From positions 248,001-312,000 of the forward strand of contig NW_006921550.1 in assembly GCF_000340215.1 (NCBI RefSeq): a stretch of 64,000 bases of DNA, read 5' to 3'. The notes below the pieces were generated by a model. The model worked only from the letters and a program-made list of their open reading frames with translations. It had not been told where the DNA came from and did no database searches. Made by a program: the position numbers and the translations under genes. Positions 22,965 to 37,700 of the stretch are shown here, one piece after another (the stretch's first letter is position 1; the number at the start of each line of letters is the position of its first letter). This DNA is from Pseudocercospora fijiensis CIRAD86. Lineage: Eukaryota; Ascomycota; Dothideomycetes; Mycosphaerellales; Mycosphaerellaceae.

Positions 22965-24245
22965 TACGCTTCCCTTCTAAAGGCCGCGCCCTCGTAGCCT
23001 GTCTATATTCTAATCTCGACCTCTATTACTACTAACTTAGCAAGTCTAATAAGCTGCTTAGTCGCGCTAAATTAAACACTTAACTACCTAATTATGTAAC
23101 TATATTAAACCTCACCTTCTAATACAATGTCTAACTCTAACTGCGCTATCCTTATATATAATAAAGTAGTATATAACTACGAGAATTAAGGACTATCGAC
23201 TAATTATAATACAAGCGCGTCTTCCCTACTATAATAGGTAGACGTACGAGGTATTATAGCACTGCCTCCGCTCTAAGTAATGTCGTACCGAGTTCTTTGC
23301 GTCTACTCTTAAAAGACCTAGAAATGTCCGCTCCGAGGGTTTGTCCGTTCCGAGGGTTGTTCTTATTATTACGAGGACTATTATTTACTATCGTAGTTTT
23401 ACTAGCCCTAATTAGTTAGGTTTAGTAGCCTTTAAGTGTTAACTAATTATATCTTTTTAAAAAACTTAGTTCTTCTAGTTTCTATAGGTAAAGGCTATTA
23501 TAAGTATAATAGTTAAGGTTCGCCTCGCTTAAAGGGTCGGAAAGATCGAGGAGTAACCTATTATCCGCAAGATCGACCCTAGCTAGCTTAGCTCTATAGT
23601 TTTTGCCCTTAGTTAGTCTATTAGTCGCTTAATCTTTTAAGCGGCTTAAAGTTTTAATCAAACCTTTAATATAGCTATTCTTTTAACTTAGTTAGTATAG
23701 TACGCTTCCGGCCTTAGGCCGTAGTATAGGTAAGGTTATCTTCGTAGGCGTAGCGACAATAGTAAGTAATGTTAATAATAGTAGCGCTAGCCGTCTTAGC
23801 GTTAACTTTACCTCGCTTCTAATCTTCCTCTTTAACTAATAATAACTCGGTAACACTATTACTAATATAGCTATGTCCTTTCTTTCTCAAATAGTAACAC
23901 ACTCCGTAATACTGTTACTAATATAGCCGCGCCGGCCGCGCCGTCGTTATTATTATTATTACTATCCGCGCGCGTTATCCCCGCCGACCGCCTAGGCCTC
24001 GAAATCTCGATAGAATAAGAGGGCGCTAAGAGAAGGGTCTTATAGGATACGCTAATAAAGAGGTGGTTTCCTAAAAGAGCAGCGAATAGTTAACGCGTTA
24101 TAGTGCGTTTATTAGCACTCGGTGCGCGTCTACTATAGTAGTATAGTCTTATTGTCCTAGTTTGCTAGCCTCTAATTAGTTAGCTAATAGCACCCTAGGG
24201 GTAGTATTATTCTTATTATAGGCCCTTAGCCTTCTTCTTGTTCTT

Positions 24246-25053
24246 TATACTAGTCTAATACTTATCTAATAACTTAGCTATATCCTTAAAGGAATCTTTA
24301 GCCTCCTACGAGTCCTATTTAGGTAAATAGCCTTGCTATCTTAGGAGGTACTCCTTCTTACCTTATCTAGTCCGATGCTTTAGGATACGTTCTATAGACT
24401 ACAGCTCTTTACCGTCGGCTAGTATCTCTTTATGTTTAGTAGGGGCTTCTTTAGGGCCTCCGCGGTAGTAGTATAGTTTAAGGAGAGAGATATAGAAGGT
24501 GTTATAGATAGTATAGTATAGTAGGAGCTATAACTAATAGGCCTAGCTATTGCCCTTCGGTTCTCGGATTCGGAATAGGCTAATAAACCGTAGTGCTAGT
24601 TTAGGGCGTGTTTTACTATCGGGTAATAGGTGTTTGCGGATGCGGAGGTTCTTTATACTAAGCATAACTATATCGCCTTGCTTAAAGGTTATCGGTATAT
24701 AACGCTTATCGTAATAGGTCTTTTAGTACTCTTAAGCCTTTGTTAGCTTCTTAGCTATCTTAGTATAGATTTCTCGTATCCTTTAAACCCTCTTAATAGC
24801 CGCTAGTGTTTTAGGTACTTAACGCGCTTCCCTTTCCTTACGCTTAGCCTCGAGCGGTAGGGGGTCTTATAGCATAGCAGCGTTCTAGCCTATTATAGCT
24901 ATATAGGGTGAAACCTTTGTTAATAAGTGTACGCTATTGTTATATACGAATTCTATAGGCTATAGGAGATTAACCTAATCCTCCGGGTTCTCGTTAATGT
25001 AGCTACGTAGGTACTACTATAGCGTAGCATTCTGCCTCTCTATTTAACCGTTA
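24246..25053 (-). pseudogene. Element C integrase C-terminal part and chromodomain, RIPed
   Basis: The minus-strand frame through stops gives a chromodomain near 24,400-24,250 like that of element D. The integrase core is cut at 25,054 by element A and resumes at 45,417. Confidence 0.6.
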
Positions 25054-25058
25054 GTCTA

Positions 25059-25256
25059 TTATAAGAAGGGTTATGTTAGTAGGTAGATAGGGTAGTAGTG
25101 AATTAGTATAGTATTCGATAGAGATCTAAGAGAAGAGGGAGGAAGGCAGGCTAGTTAGCCTAACGCTAAGCGCCAAGCCCTGCCTAAGGCACTAAGACCC
25201 TAGCTTTACTCGGCCTAATTATATGCTAATTACGTATAGCCTCTTTAGCTCTAATA
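25059..25256 (-). repeat. 3' LTR of element A
   Basis: Begins TATAAGAAGGG (TGTAAG before RIP), ends CTAATA. Partner at 45220-45416. Confidence 0.88.
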
Positions 25257-28200
25257 TACGCTTCCCTTCTAAAGGCCGCGCCCTCGTAGCCTGTCTATAT
25301 TCTAACCTCGACCTCTATTGCTACTAACTTAGCAGGTCTAATAAGCCGCTTAGTCCGCGCTAAATTAAACGTATAACTACCGATTATGTAACTATATCAA
25401 ACCTTACCTCTAATACAATATAATATCTAACTCTAACTGCGCTATCCTTGCATACAATAAGGTAAAGGGATATAAGGCTATAAGAATTAAGGACTATCGA
25501 CTAATTACAATACGAGCGCACCTTCCCTACTGCAATAGGTAGATATACGGGGTATTGCAGCACTGCCTCCGCTCTAAGTAATATCGTTCTGAGTTCTTTA
25601 CGTCTACTCTAAAAGACTTAGCAATGTCCGCTTCCGAGGGTTTGTCCGCTTCCGAGGGTTATTGTTCTTATTGTTACGAGGGCTATTATTTACTATCGTA
25701 GTTTTACTAGCTCTAATTAGTTAGGTTTGGTAGCCTTTAAGTGTTAACTAATTATATCTTTTTAAAAAACTCAGTTCTTCTAGTTTCTATAGGTAAAGGC
25801 TATTATAAGTGCAGTAGTAGAGGTTCGCCTCGCTTAAAGGGTTAGATAGATCGAGGAGTAACCTATTGTCCGCAAGATCGACCCCGGCTAGCTTAGCTCT
25901 ATAGTTTTGCTTTTAGTTAGTCTATTAGTCGCTTAATCTTTTAGGCGGCTTAAAGTTTTAATTAAAGTTTTAATTAAAGGTGCCTTAGGCTCGTAGTATA
26001 GGTAAGGTTGTATCTATAGGCATAGTAATAATAGCAAGTAATATTAATAATAGCGGCGCTAGTCGTCTTAGCGCTAACTTTACCTTACTTTCGATTTCCT
26101 TCTTCGACTAATAATACACTCTATAATACCGTTACTAATATAGCCGCGTTAGCCGCCGGCGCACTGCTAGTACGCGATACTATTACCTTTATTACCGTTA
26201 TTCGCATGCGCGCGTATATCGCCCTTGTCGAACGCTTAGGTCTCGAGGCCTCGATAGACTAAAGAACAAGAGGGGGACCTATAGGGCGCATTAGTAAAGA
26301 GGTAGAATCCTCGAAAGAGCAGTCGATTAGTTAATAGTTATAGCGTGTTTATTAATGCTCGGTACGCATCCGTTATCGTAGTATAGTCTTATTGTCCCTT
26401 ACTAACAATTGCTTGCCTCTAATTAGTTAGCTTAATAGCACCTCGGGGGTAGCATTGTTCCTAGGCTTAGTAGTAACATTATAGGCATTATAAGCTCTTA
26501 GCCTTCTTCGTATTCTTTACGCTAGTCTAATACTTATCTAACAACTTAGTTATATCCTTAAACGAGTCTTTAGCCTCCTACGAGTCCTATTTAGGTAAAT
26601 AGCCTTACTATCTTAATAGGTACTCCTTCTTACCTTTCCTAGTCCGGTACTATAGGATACGTTCTATAGACTATAGCTCTTTACTATCCGCTAGTATGTC
26701 TTCGTATTTAGTAGGGGCTTTATCCCCCTCGCGTAGGTAATATAGCTTAAGGAGGGATATATAGAAGGTGTTATAGATAGTGTAATAAGGAGGAAGCTAT
26801 AACTAATAGGCCTATACGGAGGAGCCCTTAACTTCTTAAATGCGGAATGGACTAATGTATCTTAGTGCGAGCTTAGGCCTTATTTTGCTATTAGGGGATA
26901 GGTACTTGCGGATGCGGAGGTTCTTAGTACTTAGCATAACTATATCGCCTTGCTTAAAGGTCATCGGTATGTAGTGTTTGTCGTAATAGGCCTTCTAATA
27001 GGCCTAGGCCTTCGCTAGTTTGTTAGCTATCTTAGCGTAAATCTCTCGCATCTTTTAAACCCTCTTAATAGCCGCTAGTGTCTTAGGTATTAGTACTTAA
27101 TACGCTTCCCTTTCCTTACGCTCGGCCTCGAGCGATAGGGGGTCTTATAGTAGCGTAGGGTTGCTTCCTATTATAGCGAAATAAGGTAACACCTTAGTAG
27201 ATAAGTAGATACTGTTATTGTATACGAATTCGGCTATTTATAGGAGATTAACCTAGTTATTAGGGTTCTTATTAATGTAGCTACGCAGGTACTACTACAG
27301 CGTAGTATTCTGCCTTTCGGTCTAACTATCTGTTTATAGATAGAATGCTATAGACAGGCGATGCTTAAGTCTTAGCTATAGGCAAATCTTACTCTAATAA
27401 TAAGATGTAAATGTCGAGCCTTAGTTAGAGACTATCCCTTTAGGGGTCCCCTAATAGGTATAGAAGATGTTGTTCTATAGCGCTTCTGCTATATTAATAG
27501 CAGTCCAATCTTTCCGCGCCGGGATATATCGAGCGCCCTTAGTAAACTAGTCTATAACGACTAGGATAGCGTTAAAGATGTCCTTGCTTCCTCTTCGCTT
27601 AGTAGAGGGAAGACCTATAATAAAATCTATTATAAGCTCTATAAATAGCTTATAAGGGATTAGTAAGGAGGACAACTCGCTAAAAGGCTAATGCTTTAGT
27701 GCCTTAATACGTTAGCATACGGTATACGTGTTAACGTATTCCTTTATATCCCGCTTACTATTTAGCTAGTAGTATCTACGCGATAGTAGCTCGTGCAACC
27801 TCTCTATACTATAGTAACCGGCAAGCTTACTATTATAGTATCGCTTAAGAAGTTCTTGTCGGATCGAATGTTTAGCGGGGACATAATATCTGCCCTTAAA
27901 CTTCAAATAACCTTTGTTATCGATCGACTAGTTACTTTTACTAGATCGAGTCGTTCGCCTACTTACAAGCTTGTCGATACGTTTAGTAGCAAAGGCGTCC
28001 CTCTACTAAGCACGTAATAGCTTATCTATAAACGATTAACTATCCCTATTTACAAGGTTATTTAATAGCACCCTCGCTATTAAACGAGGTACGTATTATA
28101 TATATCTAATAGTACTAGCAGCCGGATTAACTATAGTAGTGCTATCGCTATTACTATATATTGCGATATCGACTAGGGAGTTATTATAACTTCTCCTATC

Positions 28201-29343
28201 TGTATCTTTAGCCCTTGCCTTAATACGCACTGTTAATATAGCAAGAGCATTAATATGCTTTAAGCTGTCGCGGAGTCCGGTAAGCCGCTTATCCTACGCT
28301 TGCTTATTAACAATACAGGCTATAGCAATCTTATACTGTAGGGTTAGAAACAATAAATTAATAGATTGCTAAGTCCCGCTATCGTAATTAGGTCGCCTCG
28401 ATAGGCTATTAGTAGGGTTGCTTACGCCTAGCCGATATAATATATTAAAATCAAACCTAGCGAGGTAGACGGCCTATCTAGCCTATCGACCTATAACCCT
28501 AGTAACCTTCGTAATTCTACGGAGGTTGTTATAGTCTGTATAGACCTATATTGTATATTAAGCCCTATCGAGGTAGTGCCTCTAATACTTAAAAGCCTCG
28601 ATAATAGCTAGGAGCTCTTGCTCGTAAGTCTCGTAGCGACGTTTAGCATTAATTATCTTCCTCGAGAAGAAGGCAATCGGGTACTAGTAGGTGTTATTAG
28701 CCTGCTATAACATAATAGCTAATATAGCGAACTGTAAAGCGTTAGTCTCGATTCGGATCTGCTTGTTTAGCACGAAATAGTATAATAAGGGGACTTTAGT
28801 AAAGCATTGCTTTAGACCGTCGAAAGCGGCTTATACTCTATTAGTCTATTTGAATTCTCTAGTAGGGTTAGCCTTGGTTTTAGTAAGCTTAGTTAGTAGC
28901 ATTACATGCCTCGAATAGCCCTTAATAAAACGGCGGTAGAAATTAGCGAAGCCGAGGAACGATTAAAGCTCCTTAATAGACGTAGGAATAGGCTATTTAG
29001 TAATAGTCTTAATCCGATTAGGATTAGCCTTAATACCCTTAGTTAATACGAGGAAGCCGAGGAATAATACCTCTTTTATAGCAAAGGTACATTTAGAAGG
29101 CTTGTAATACAAGCTATAGGCTCGTAGGCGATCGAGTACCTTACGGACTATAGCCTAGTACTCCGTAATATTAGGGGAGTGTATATAAACTAGGATATTA
29201 TCTAGGTAAACTATATAGAGGTAGTCTAATAGGCCCGAAAGGGCCCGATTGATATAGGACTAGAATATTATAGGGGTATTAGCTAGACTAAATAGTATAA
29301 CTAAGTACTCGAAATAGCTATAGCGAGTACGGAAGGCTATCTT

Positions 29344-29817
29344 CTATTTATCGCCCTTGCGAATACAGATGCGGTAATAGGCGTCCTTAATGTCTAATAT
29401 AGTATAGTAGTAGGCACTAGAAAGGCGGTCGAGGGTCTTATTAATAAGCGGGAGTAGACAGCGGTCTTTAATAGTAACAGCGTTAAGCCTACGATAATTA
29501 ATATATAGGCGTAGGCTACTATCCTTCTTTAGTACGAACAGGATAGGGGCGCTAGCAGGGCTGTTACTGTACCGAATGCGACTATTAGCTAGGTTTTCCT
29601 CTAGGTACTTACGCAATATAGCAAGCTCCCGTTTACTAAGGTTGTAGAGGGGGCTAAAAGGGACCTCTTTGCCCTCTATAATGTCAATCTTATAATCCGT
29701 CTCCTTAAATATAGGCAACGTCGATACTAGGTAGTATTTAAACACATTAATATAGGTCTCTCGAATAGGCTCCGGTATGCGCTTAAGCTGTTTAGGGTCT
29801 ATGCTATTAGGGGGCAT
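29344..29817 (-). pseudogene. Element A reverse transcriptase fragment
   Basis: 157-codon open remnant with the Ty3/gypsy RT blocks SSLRLYINYRRLNAVTIKDR and [15 protein letters not shown]. It ends at a RIP-type stop. The downstream catalytic box, read through stops near 29,205, is YLDN in place of YLDD. The 5' part holds the protease-RT linker ([17 protein letters not shown]). Confidence 0.85.
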
Positions 29818-30339
29818 AGGTTTATCGTTATTACTACCGAGTAGGTCGGTAGTTAGATTAGCTAAGGCGGAGGCTAGTGTTAGGTTACTAATAAATAGGA
29901 CCCTAATATTATTAGGACACTCGCTAATGTCGATGTGTTTAATATCCTCTTTCCTAGCGATTCTAAATTACTATTGTTAACTGCCTAAGTCTATAACTAT
30001 AGTATAGTACTTAAGAACAGGGTTGCTAATAACAATGTTAGATAGGAGGCTGTCTATATCTACTACGTAGGCAGTAAAGTTTAGTAGGCGCTTATTGCCG
30101 AGGTCGTCTCTTAGGGCTATATAGATATAGTAGGCTCCGTAGGTTAAGTGCCGAGCGTTATTAAACTAAGCAAGGGTTAGTAGGTTAGTCCTAGGCAGTT
30201 ATCGAAGGTCTAATTGCTTAGCTAGGCGATAGCTAATAAGGGCACTAACTGAATTTCCTAGATCTAGTATAACCTTAGTCTTATAGTTAGTCCTATACGT
30301 GTCCGATACGAGACAGGTACGTATAATAGCTAGTACAAT

Positions 30340-31549
30340 GTCGATAGTCTTACGCCGCACAAGGCTAATAGTTAGTGCGGCGCTTATTCTTTTTTCGAAG
30401 GACCGATAGGGGTAGTATTAGCGGCTAAAAGGTACTTACGGTGCTTAGCGGTAGTACGGTCGATTCGGGCCTAGTCCTTAGGTTTGTCGCATTAGCCTAG
30501 TAGATAGCTAGTACTATTACAGTTAAAGCACTTTAATCCGGTCGGGAGATTGTTGCTATAGCTGTTATTGCTACTATTGTTAGTCGAGCGGTTAGCATTA
30601 TAGGGATACGAGCCCCTTCTACGGCCTCTATTACGACCTCCTCTATATAGCCGCCGGCCCCGACTTCTTCTATAATCGTTACTATTCCTATTATTAGCAT
30701 TATTGTCTTAGTAGGAACCTTAGTTTCCTCCGCGGCTACGGTTGCTACGGTTAGTACTAGCTAGTCGGATCCTCGATTCTAGTCGTTACTAAAGCTAGAT
30801 AGCTCGTTTAGCTGTTTCTACTTCAACTATAAATTAAATACGTATAAGATTAGCCTATTCAAACACACGGCGGCGGTCCAATTTAAGGACCAATTCCTAT
30901 CTTAATTTAGGGCGTATTTCGGAGATCTAGATAGAATTAGTTTTAGTCGGGAGGTTATCTTCGAGGGTCTTTAAATAGGCCTTAAATAAGCGAGCCGATT
31001 AATTAGTCTTTTGTTTAGCTCGAAGGTACTAGTCCTAAGCGTATTATTGCCTTAGTATAGGGTTTCTAAGGGTGTCTAGCATAATAGTTTTGTAGGTCTG
31101 CTACTAAATAGTGGTCTAGTTATTAAGGGAGTCAAAATAGTTATCCTAGGTGCGTTTTAGGTCGCCGTTAATATACTATATAGTATAGACGACTAGTAAA
31201 TAGTTATTTAGTAGAGCCCTTAGTGCGTTTCGTTAGTTAAGCTTATAGTTACGAATGTAGTCGTTATATTGCTTTCGACTAGAGCTATTAAATACGGTGC
31301 AATCCTTAAGCTTCGCGTCCTTCTTCTATACGGAAGGTCCTACTACTAGTTCCGGTTTAGTAGTAGTTGTTAGGGCTTCCTATAGGCGGCGAATCTCGAG
31401 GAGGTTATCCTTTAGCTATTGTTCTTAACGTAGGGTAGTAAGCCTGTTTTAGGTAGCTTCTTAGAGTCTCCCTACTAGTTAGAGGCTAAAGGCTAGTTAG
31501 CTATATCGACGGTTAACAATATTGCTAAGAATATCGTTAATAGGTAACG
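30340..31549 (-). pseudogene. Element A gag, RIPed and cut by element B
   Basis: No long ORF. Read through stops, the minus strand near 30,535-30,490 encodes a CCHC-type zinc knuckle as in element D. The N-terminal part continues at 44,790-44,962 beyond element B (SPLIIASLLQNNNRATASS followed by TKVP/EPT repeats). Confidence 0.65.
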
Positions 31550-31554
31550 ATAGG

Positions 31555-31742
31555 TGTTACGATATAACACTATTGTATGTACGATAGCAGGTAGCGGTTA
31601 CTATCGACCGCTGCGGTCGCTATTGCTACTAATAGTAGGACTATTATATAGATAGCTTGCCTCGCGGCACCTTAGAGAATGCATTAACTTTTGTACCGTA
31701 TAACCGTTACGATACCTTCGTACTGTAACCGTATACCTAGCA
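31555..31742 (+). repeat. 5' LTR of element B
   Basis: 188 bp. It differs from 44597-44784 at about 13 positions, all C/T or G/A, with no indels. Confidence 0.93.
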
Positions 31743-31755
31743 ACTTAGTAGCTTC
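31743..31755 (+). other. Probable primer binding site of element B
   Basis: Directly after the 5' LTR. ACTTAGTAGC has 8 nt (TTAGTAGC) complementary to GCTACTAA inside the LTR near 31,625, a weaker version of the self-priming match seen in family A/C/D. A tRNA primer is the alternative. Confidence 0.35.
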
Positions 31756-31768
31756 GCTTAACACTTAG

Positions 31769-34700
31769 TTGGCTTCTATACTAACTACTAGTCCTCTACC
31801 CGAATCGACCCCGGTTATTACGGCTACGACGAGAATCGACGCGATTAGCTACGGGTCCTACCGATCTTCCGCCGATTACTACGATTCAACTCCTACCCGT
31901 TACGACGGTACCTATTCGATTTACTACCCTTCCGCACTATACCCTACCGACGCGCGAGCGCCTTATCGGCGATCCTATTAGTACCCCGAGGAGACAGTAG
32001 TAGTAGTTTCTACCTTTAGTAGCAATTGCCTACTATACCTAGGTCTAGGGGTAGCCGCTTTCCCTAGGAGGACCTGCCCGATAAGCTACGCTCCTCCGCC
32101 TTTAGTCGGTTCTCTATTATTGTCCTCCGTTTAGAGACTATCTCGCCTCTACCCTTTTATAGATAGTTTACCCGCTCGCCGTAGCTCCTTCGGACTCGCT
32201 TCTAACTCCGGTAGAAGCCTCGAAATTAGCTAAGCTAGCGGTTTAACCGCTGCCCTAGTACTGCAATCTTAGATTGCCGGATATAGAGCCCTATATCCTA
32301 CGCATCTATTCCTATATTCAGAACTACGTCGATTATAGCGAGAACTTTACGACCTAGCTTAAGGTAAAGTACGGCCGAATCGACTTGCTTGCCTTATACG
32401 TTCTATACTATTACCCGCTCGTAGGAAATCCGCCGCCTCTATAGGCCAAAATCGAGGAACTCTACCTAAACGCCCTTAACGGTTATAACTTCCTAGGATA
32501 GTAGGTAGTAGATAAAGGAATTCTAACTAAATCGGTTAAGGAGCTTAAAGCCGCGCTCCTAACGGTGCGCGATTTACGCTATTACCGTTAATCCTACCCG
32601 GATATCTATCTACTACCTATAGTAGAGTAGCGCCTACCGGCCTAACCGGCTTAAGTTCTACCGCGGCCTACGGTTTCGCCTATTACTACGGTAGAAACAA
32701 CCGTGCCGCCGGAATAGCGTCCTAGTTCGCCTAATAGCTCGCTCGAATCGGTTTTCTTATAGAGGCTACTTAAGCTACGATACCTAGCGGACGAGAATCC
32801 TTAGAAGCTAAGGGAGCCTCTACCTAAGACTTCCCCTAAGGAACCGTTAACCGGGCCTTCCGATCTGTCGACGTCGCCGTTCTAGGACATCGGTCGCGGC
32901 TAATTGCCTCTAATAAACGACGGCCTCGCTAACCCGTAGGCTAACGAGCCGCGTAGTCGTTTCTAATATCGTACCCCTATAGAGGCCTCGTAGATAACCG
33001 AGGAGATCGATAGGGCGAACATCGCTATATAACAAAACCGTTAGCGTCGTAATTATCTTCGCGAATTAGCTAGACGGAGAGGAGTCTATCTTAACGAAGT
33101 CGTATTAGACTTTCTAATAGAATAGGCGATTTTACCGCTATCGGCTACGCGTAAGCTAAGTCCGCCCTAGCCGAATCCGGGTTAATATAATTACTAGTAG
33201 AGGGCGGACGCATATATAAATGCCCGTAGGTATAGCCGCTTACGTTGGGGTAGGTTTGCGCTAGGCGATCCGCCTAGCAATCCGCCTAGTAATCCTCCTA
33301 GCAATCTACCCGGAAATCCTCCTAACGATCCTCTACTACCGCTACCTAGTAACTTCGATCTAGGTAATTCCTCTCGTAAGCCGACGTAGGGTTAGCCTTT
33401 GCCCTTTCCGCCCTTAGACTTATAGGGTCTACTACGGGAAGGCAAGAAGCAGCGCCGGAAATACCGTCGGTATAGGGATAATCCGAGTAAGGATAGATCT
33501 TTATCTAATAGTAAGGATTCGGACTACTCCGATTAATCCTCGTCGGATAACGATAGCTCCTTAGATGCTAGTTATTATAGATACGCCCGCCGTCGCAGAT
33601 ACCGTTAGTATTATCGGGACTACGTCGCGGAAGCGCTAGTTTCTAAAGCGAGTTATATCTAGAGGCACTACGCCTGCCCCTAGCGGCTACGGTTCGATCT
33701 AGCGTATCTTAGGTTCTTCGATCCTCTACTTAGCGTTACAGATTACAGCGAGAGAGACTACGCCTTAGTCGGGAATAAGATAATATACCGTTCGGTGTAT
33801 GCTTTTATCGAAGCGGCTAAGGATTATGCTTATATCGTAGGGCGAGAGACGGTTCGTCTTAACCTCTCCCTTTGCTTTCGAGGGGTAGCGCTTAGTTAGT
33901 ATTATAGTTACCTTTCTAGCCGCAACCGAGCAAAGCTCCGCGGCAGATACGGTCTAAAGCGCTAGGAACGTTGTCTTAGTAAGAAATAGAAGGTCCCTCC
34001 GATAAAGGCGATAGATCTCCTCGATAAGTAACGCTACGACCGGTAGGATATCGCTTTAGGGCGTTTAGTAACGGACTTTATTATTAAGACGGTACGACTC
34101 GCTAAGGATACCGGCGTACGGAAATCGAACCGGCTCTTAGAAGCTTACCGTCGAATAGACCCGCGCCTCTAATTAAACATAGACGAGCTAAATCGTCGTA
34201 TAAAGGTCGATAAGTAGGTTACATACTACGAGAAGTAGGCATTAATCTAGGAGTATATACTTTCGTCCTCGTCTAATCGTCGCCTAGACGCTACGACTAG
34301 GAATAATAGCCGCGCTAGTAAGGCTACCTAGTAGAACCGATACGAAGGGAACGCCTCTTATACCCTAGCGAGCTTCGCTCTAGCAAGAGCGTCCCCTAAC
34401 TACCGGAACCGCGATGTCGACCGACCGAACCTACTATGCCTTACTAACGCCTATTAGCAGAATCGCCTGCCTAACGCCCCTTAGTAGAATCGCCTGCCGC
34501 CGGTAGGAAATAGTAAAGGACTACCGAAGGGTAGTAGCCCTACCTTCCTTCTAAAAGACCTAAAGCGACTACCGAAGGGTAGTAGCCCTACCTTCCTTCT
34601 AAAAGACCTAAAGCGAGTCGATTCGCGCCTATTTAATTAATAGAATAGAAAGCGTAACGATCGAGCTCGTAAGTAGGCTAACTTTGCCGATAATAGTAAG

Positions 34701-37700
34701 AGAGCAGGCGATACCGTAAATAATACTAACTAAGCCGACGACGGCTATCGGGAGGATAGTTAGAAGAATAATAGAAGAACCGACGTAGATAATTATAGCT
34801 ATTTTAGTAACGCCGGAGAAGACGCCGACTACTTTACCGACTCTTACGACTCTAATCCGGGCTTAGGAGCTTACTTTGCGGGCGTAGGCGATCGCTCGCT
34901 ATTAGCGTTAAACTCGGTGCTATAGGCTAAAGCGTCCCTACTAGCGGCGATCTAACTATTTGCCTCTACGAAGTACGCTTATAAGGTCTATAGGCGGCGA
35001 TTTAAGTTAGGCAACCTTCTATACTAGCATATTCGTAAGGAGTATATAGAGGCGACGACGCCTTCTACTATTATCGAACGCGTATCGGCAAACCCGGAAG
35101 TAATTTAGTCGAAGGCGCCTCCGTTAGCTTAGTAAGGTTACGCATTCCGGAATTAGCAATATATAACTTTCCTCCTTCGGTTGTTACTATCTAGTATATC
35201 TATATAGGTCTACCTAGATACTAGCTATACGCTTACTATTGCGGAAAAAGACTTCGTTTTAAGCTATCGCCCGGACGTAGAGGTACGTAAGCTAAGCAAA
35301 CCGATCGAAATCGGCGGCATCGCCGGCGCATATCGCTCCGGGGAATACGTTGTGTTAGATATGTTTGTCCCGGTAGCGAAGACGGACGGTATAGTCTCCC
35401 TAGTACGAATAACTCGTAAGGTTTACCTAGTTCCTAAACTAAAAGCAAAAATCCTAGTCGGTATAGACACGATTGCTCTAGAGGGAATAAAGATCGATGT
35501 TTCCGTATAGACGGTTACCGTAGCTAGTTAGGATAACGCCCGCTTTGAAGTAGCTATTAAGCGTAAGAAAGGGAAGTTAGTTTAGCGCCCCGTAAGGCTA
35601 GCGGAGGATGTAACATTAGCGCCGCGCACGGTCGCCCTCGCGCTAGTTAAGTACGGCAGTAACCTCCCTAAGGGCCGGGATTTCATTCTTAACGCCGGTT
35701 TCTTAGTCTAGCTAACTAGCAATATATAGGGATTGTCGTTACAAGCTCCGCCTTTAGTAACAGCGTACAATTAGGTCGTAGACGCTAATTTTTCTTATAT
35801 ATACATTCGTAACGATGCGACTACTCTAGTAACGATTCGAGCCGGATAGCTGCTCGGTTCGTTAAGTAATAGGACTATTGCTAGGGCCTACTACATCGAC
35901 GTAGCCGACTACGGACTAGCAGGATTGAGTCCTAACGCTTTTACGGCTACGCGGGATATACTAAATGCATAGCGGGAATACCGGCACGCGTTAGGCGTAA
36001 CGATCTACGGTAACGATAACTAAGCAGACTAAATTGCTATAGCAGTCGAGCGGTACCTAGAGCTCTTTACTAATCGCTAGACGGTCGTTAATATTCCCGA
36101 GCACGATTACATGCCTATCCTAACTATACTAAATTACCTAGATCTGTTACCGCCCTCTCGTATAATTAACCTAGGCAAGAGGGATCGTAAAGTAGTAGAT
36201 AAGATATGTAACGACCTATACCGCTAGGGGAAGATATAGTACACAACCGAGCCTACGCCTTTCGGCTTCCTAGTGTTTGTCGTATAGAAGCGCGTTACTA
36301 ACGGTAAAGGTAGTATAGTTAATAAGCCGCGGGCGGTAGTCGATATACGCGCCTTAAATAAGGTAACGATCCCCGATAGCTATTAGATACCGCTCTAGGC
36401 GGACCTCTTTGTATAGTTAGTAGGGTACTAGTATATTAGCACTATAGACTGCCTAACCTTCTTCTACTAATAGGGCGTAAAGCTAAAGGATCGTTACAAA
36501 TTGACGATTAATACTTATCGTAGCTAGGAATAGTATAAGGTCGCTATTATAAGATATTCGAACAGTGTCTAATTCGTATAGCAGAAGCTAGATTAGATCC
36601 TTCGCGACTATCGCAGCTTTGCGCGGGCTTATATCGACGATATCGTAGTGTTTTCGAAGACGTTACTTAAGCATCTCGATTATCTAGAAGCGGTCTTCTA
36701 GAGATTAGACGCCGTAAGGATTAGTATTAGTCCGAAGAAGACTTTCTTAGGCTTCCCCTCTACGACCCTTTTAGGTTAGTACGTTAGCGGCCTCGGTCTA
36801 GCTACGAGTAAAGAGAAAATCGCAGCGATTACCTTACTTTAGTTCCTAGAGAACGTATAGAAGCTAGAGCATTATCTCGGTCTAACTAATTGGTTGCGGC
36901 AACACATCCTATACTACGCGTAGATAGCGGCGCCTCTATAGGCGGAGAAAACACGCTTATTAAAAGGGGCGCTAGTTACCGGCAATAGTCGTCGCTAGTA
37001 CGTCGCCGTAACGACGCTAGGTAAGAACGATTAGTACCGTAACGAGCTAGTAAAAGCGTTTCGCTTATTGCAATCGATATTCTACGAGCCCTCCTTCCTA
37101 TACTATTTCGACCCTAACCGTCGCTTATACGCTAATATAGATTCCTTAAAAGAGTTTAGCTATAGCGCGGTGCTCTACTATATCGATAGGGACCTAGACC
37201 CTATTCTATCTAAGGGAAAGGCGCAGTTGTTTCCTTACTACAAGGTTTAGCCTATTTTGTTCTTAAGCCGAGGCCTAACTTAGGCGGAGATACGATATTA
37301 GCCGACAGAGCTCGAATACTTAGGAATCGTATAGATAGTAAAGAAGGTAGGCTATTTGATATATACTTTATCGAGGCCGACGACTATCTTTATAGACTAC
37401 TATGCCGCGGTCGGTCTTACTAACTCGGTGTCGATAACTACGACTACCGATATAGGCAAGTAGAACCTAAAGTTAGTAAGGGCATCGATATTCCTTTCCT
37501 AATATCGAGTTAATATAGTTTACCGCCCTAGGCGGATATACCTAGTTCTAGACGCCCTTAGTCGACTTCTAGGGAATACGGAGTCGCCTAAGTTAACGCC
37601 GGACGAGGAGAACTTAGACCCGCTCTCTTACTATGCCGACGTAACGCCCTCTTCGGCCGATCTAGAGGAAGTAGCCTACTTCTATACGATATTAGTAGAG

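Noticed and set aside
23940..23990. CG-rich stretch with TTA repeats
   Set aside because: Part of the 3' non-coding region of element C; no independent element seen.
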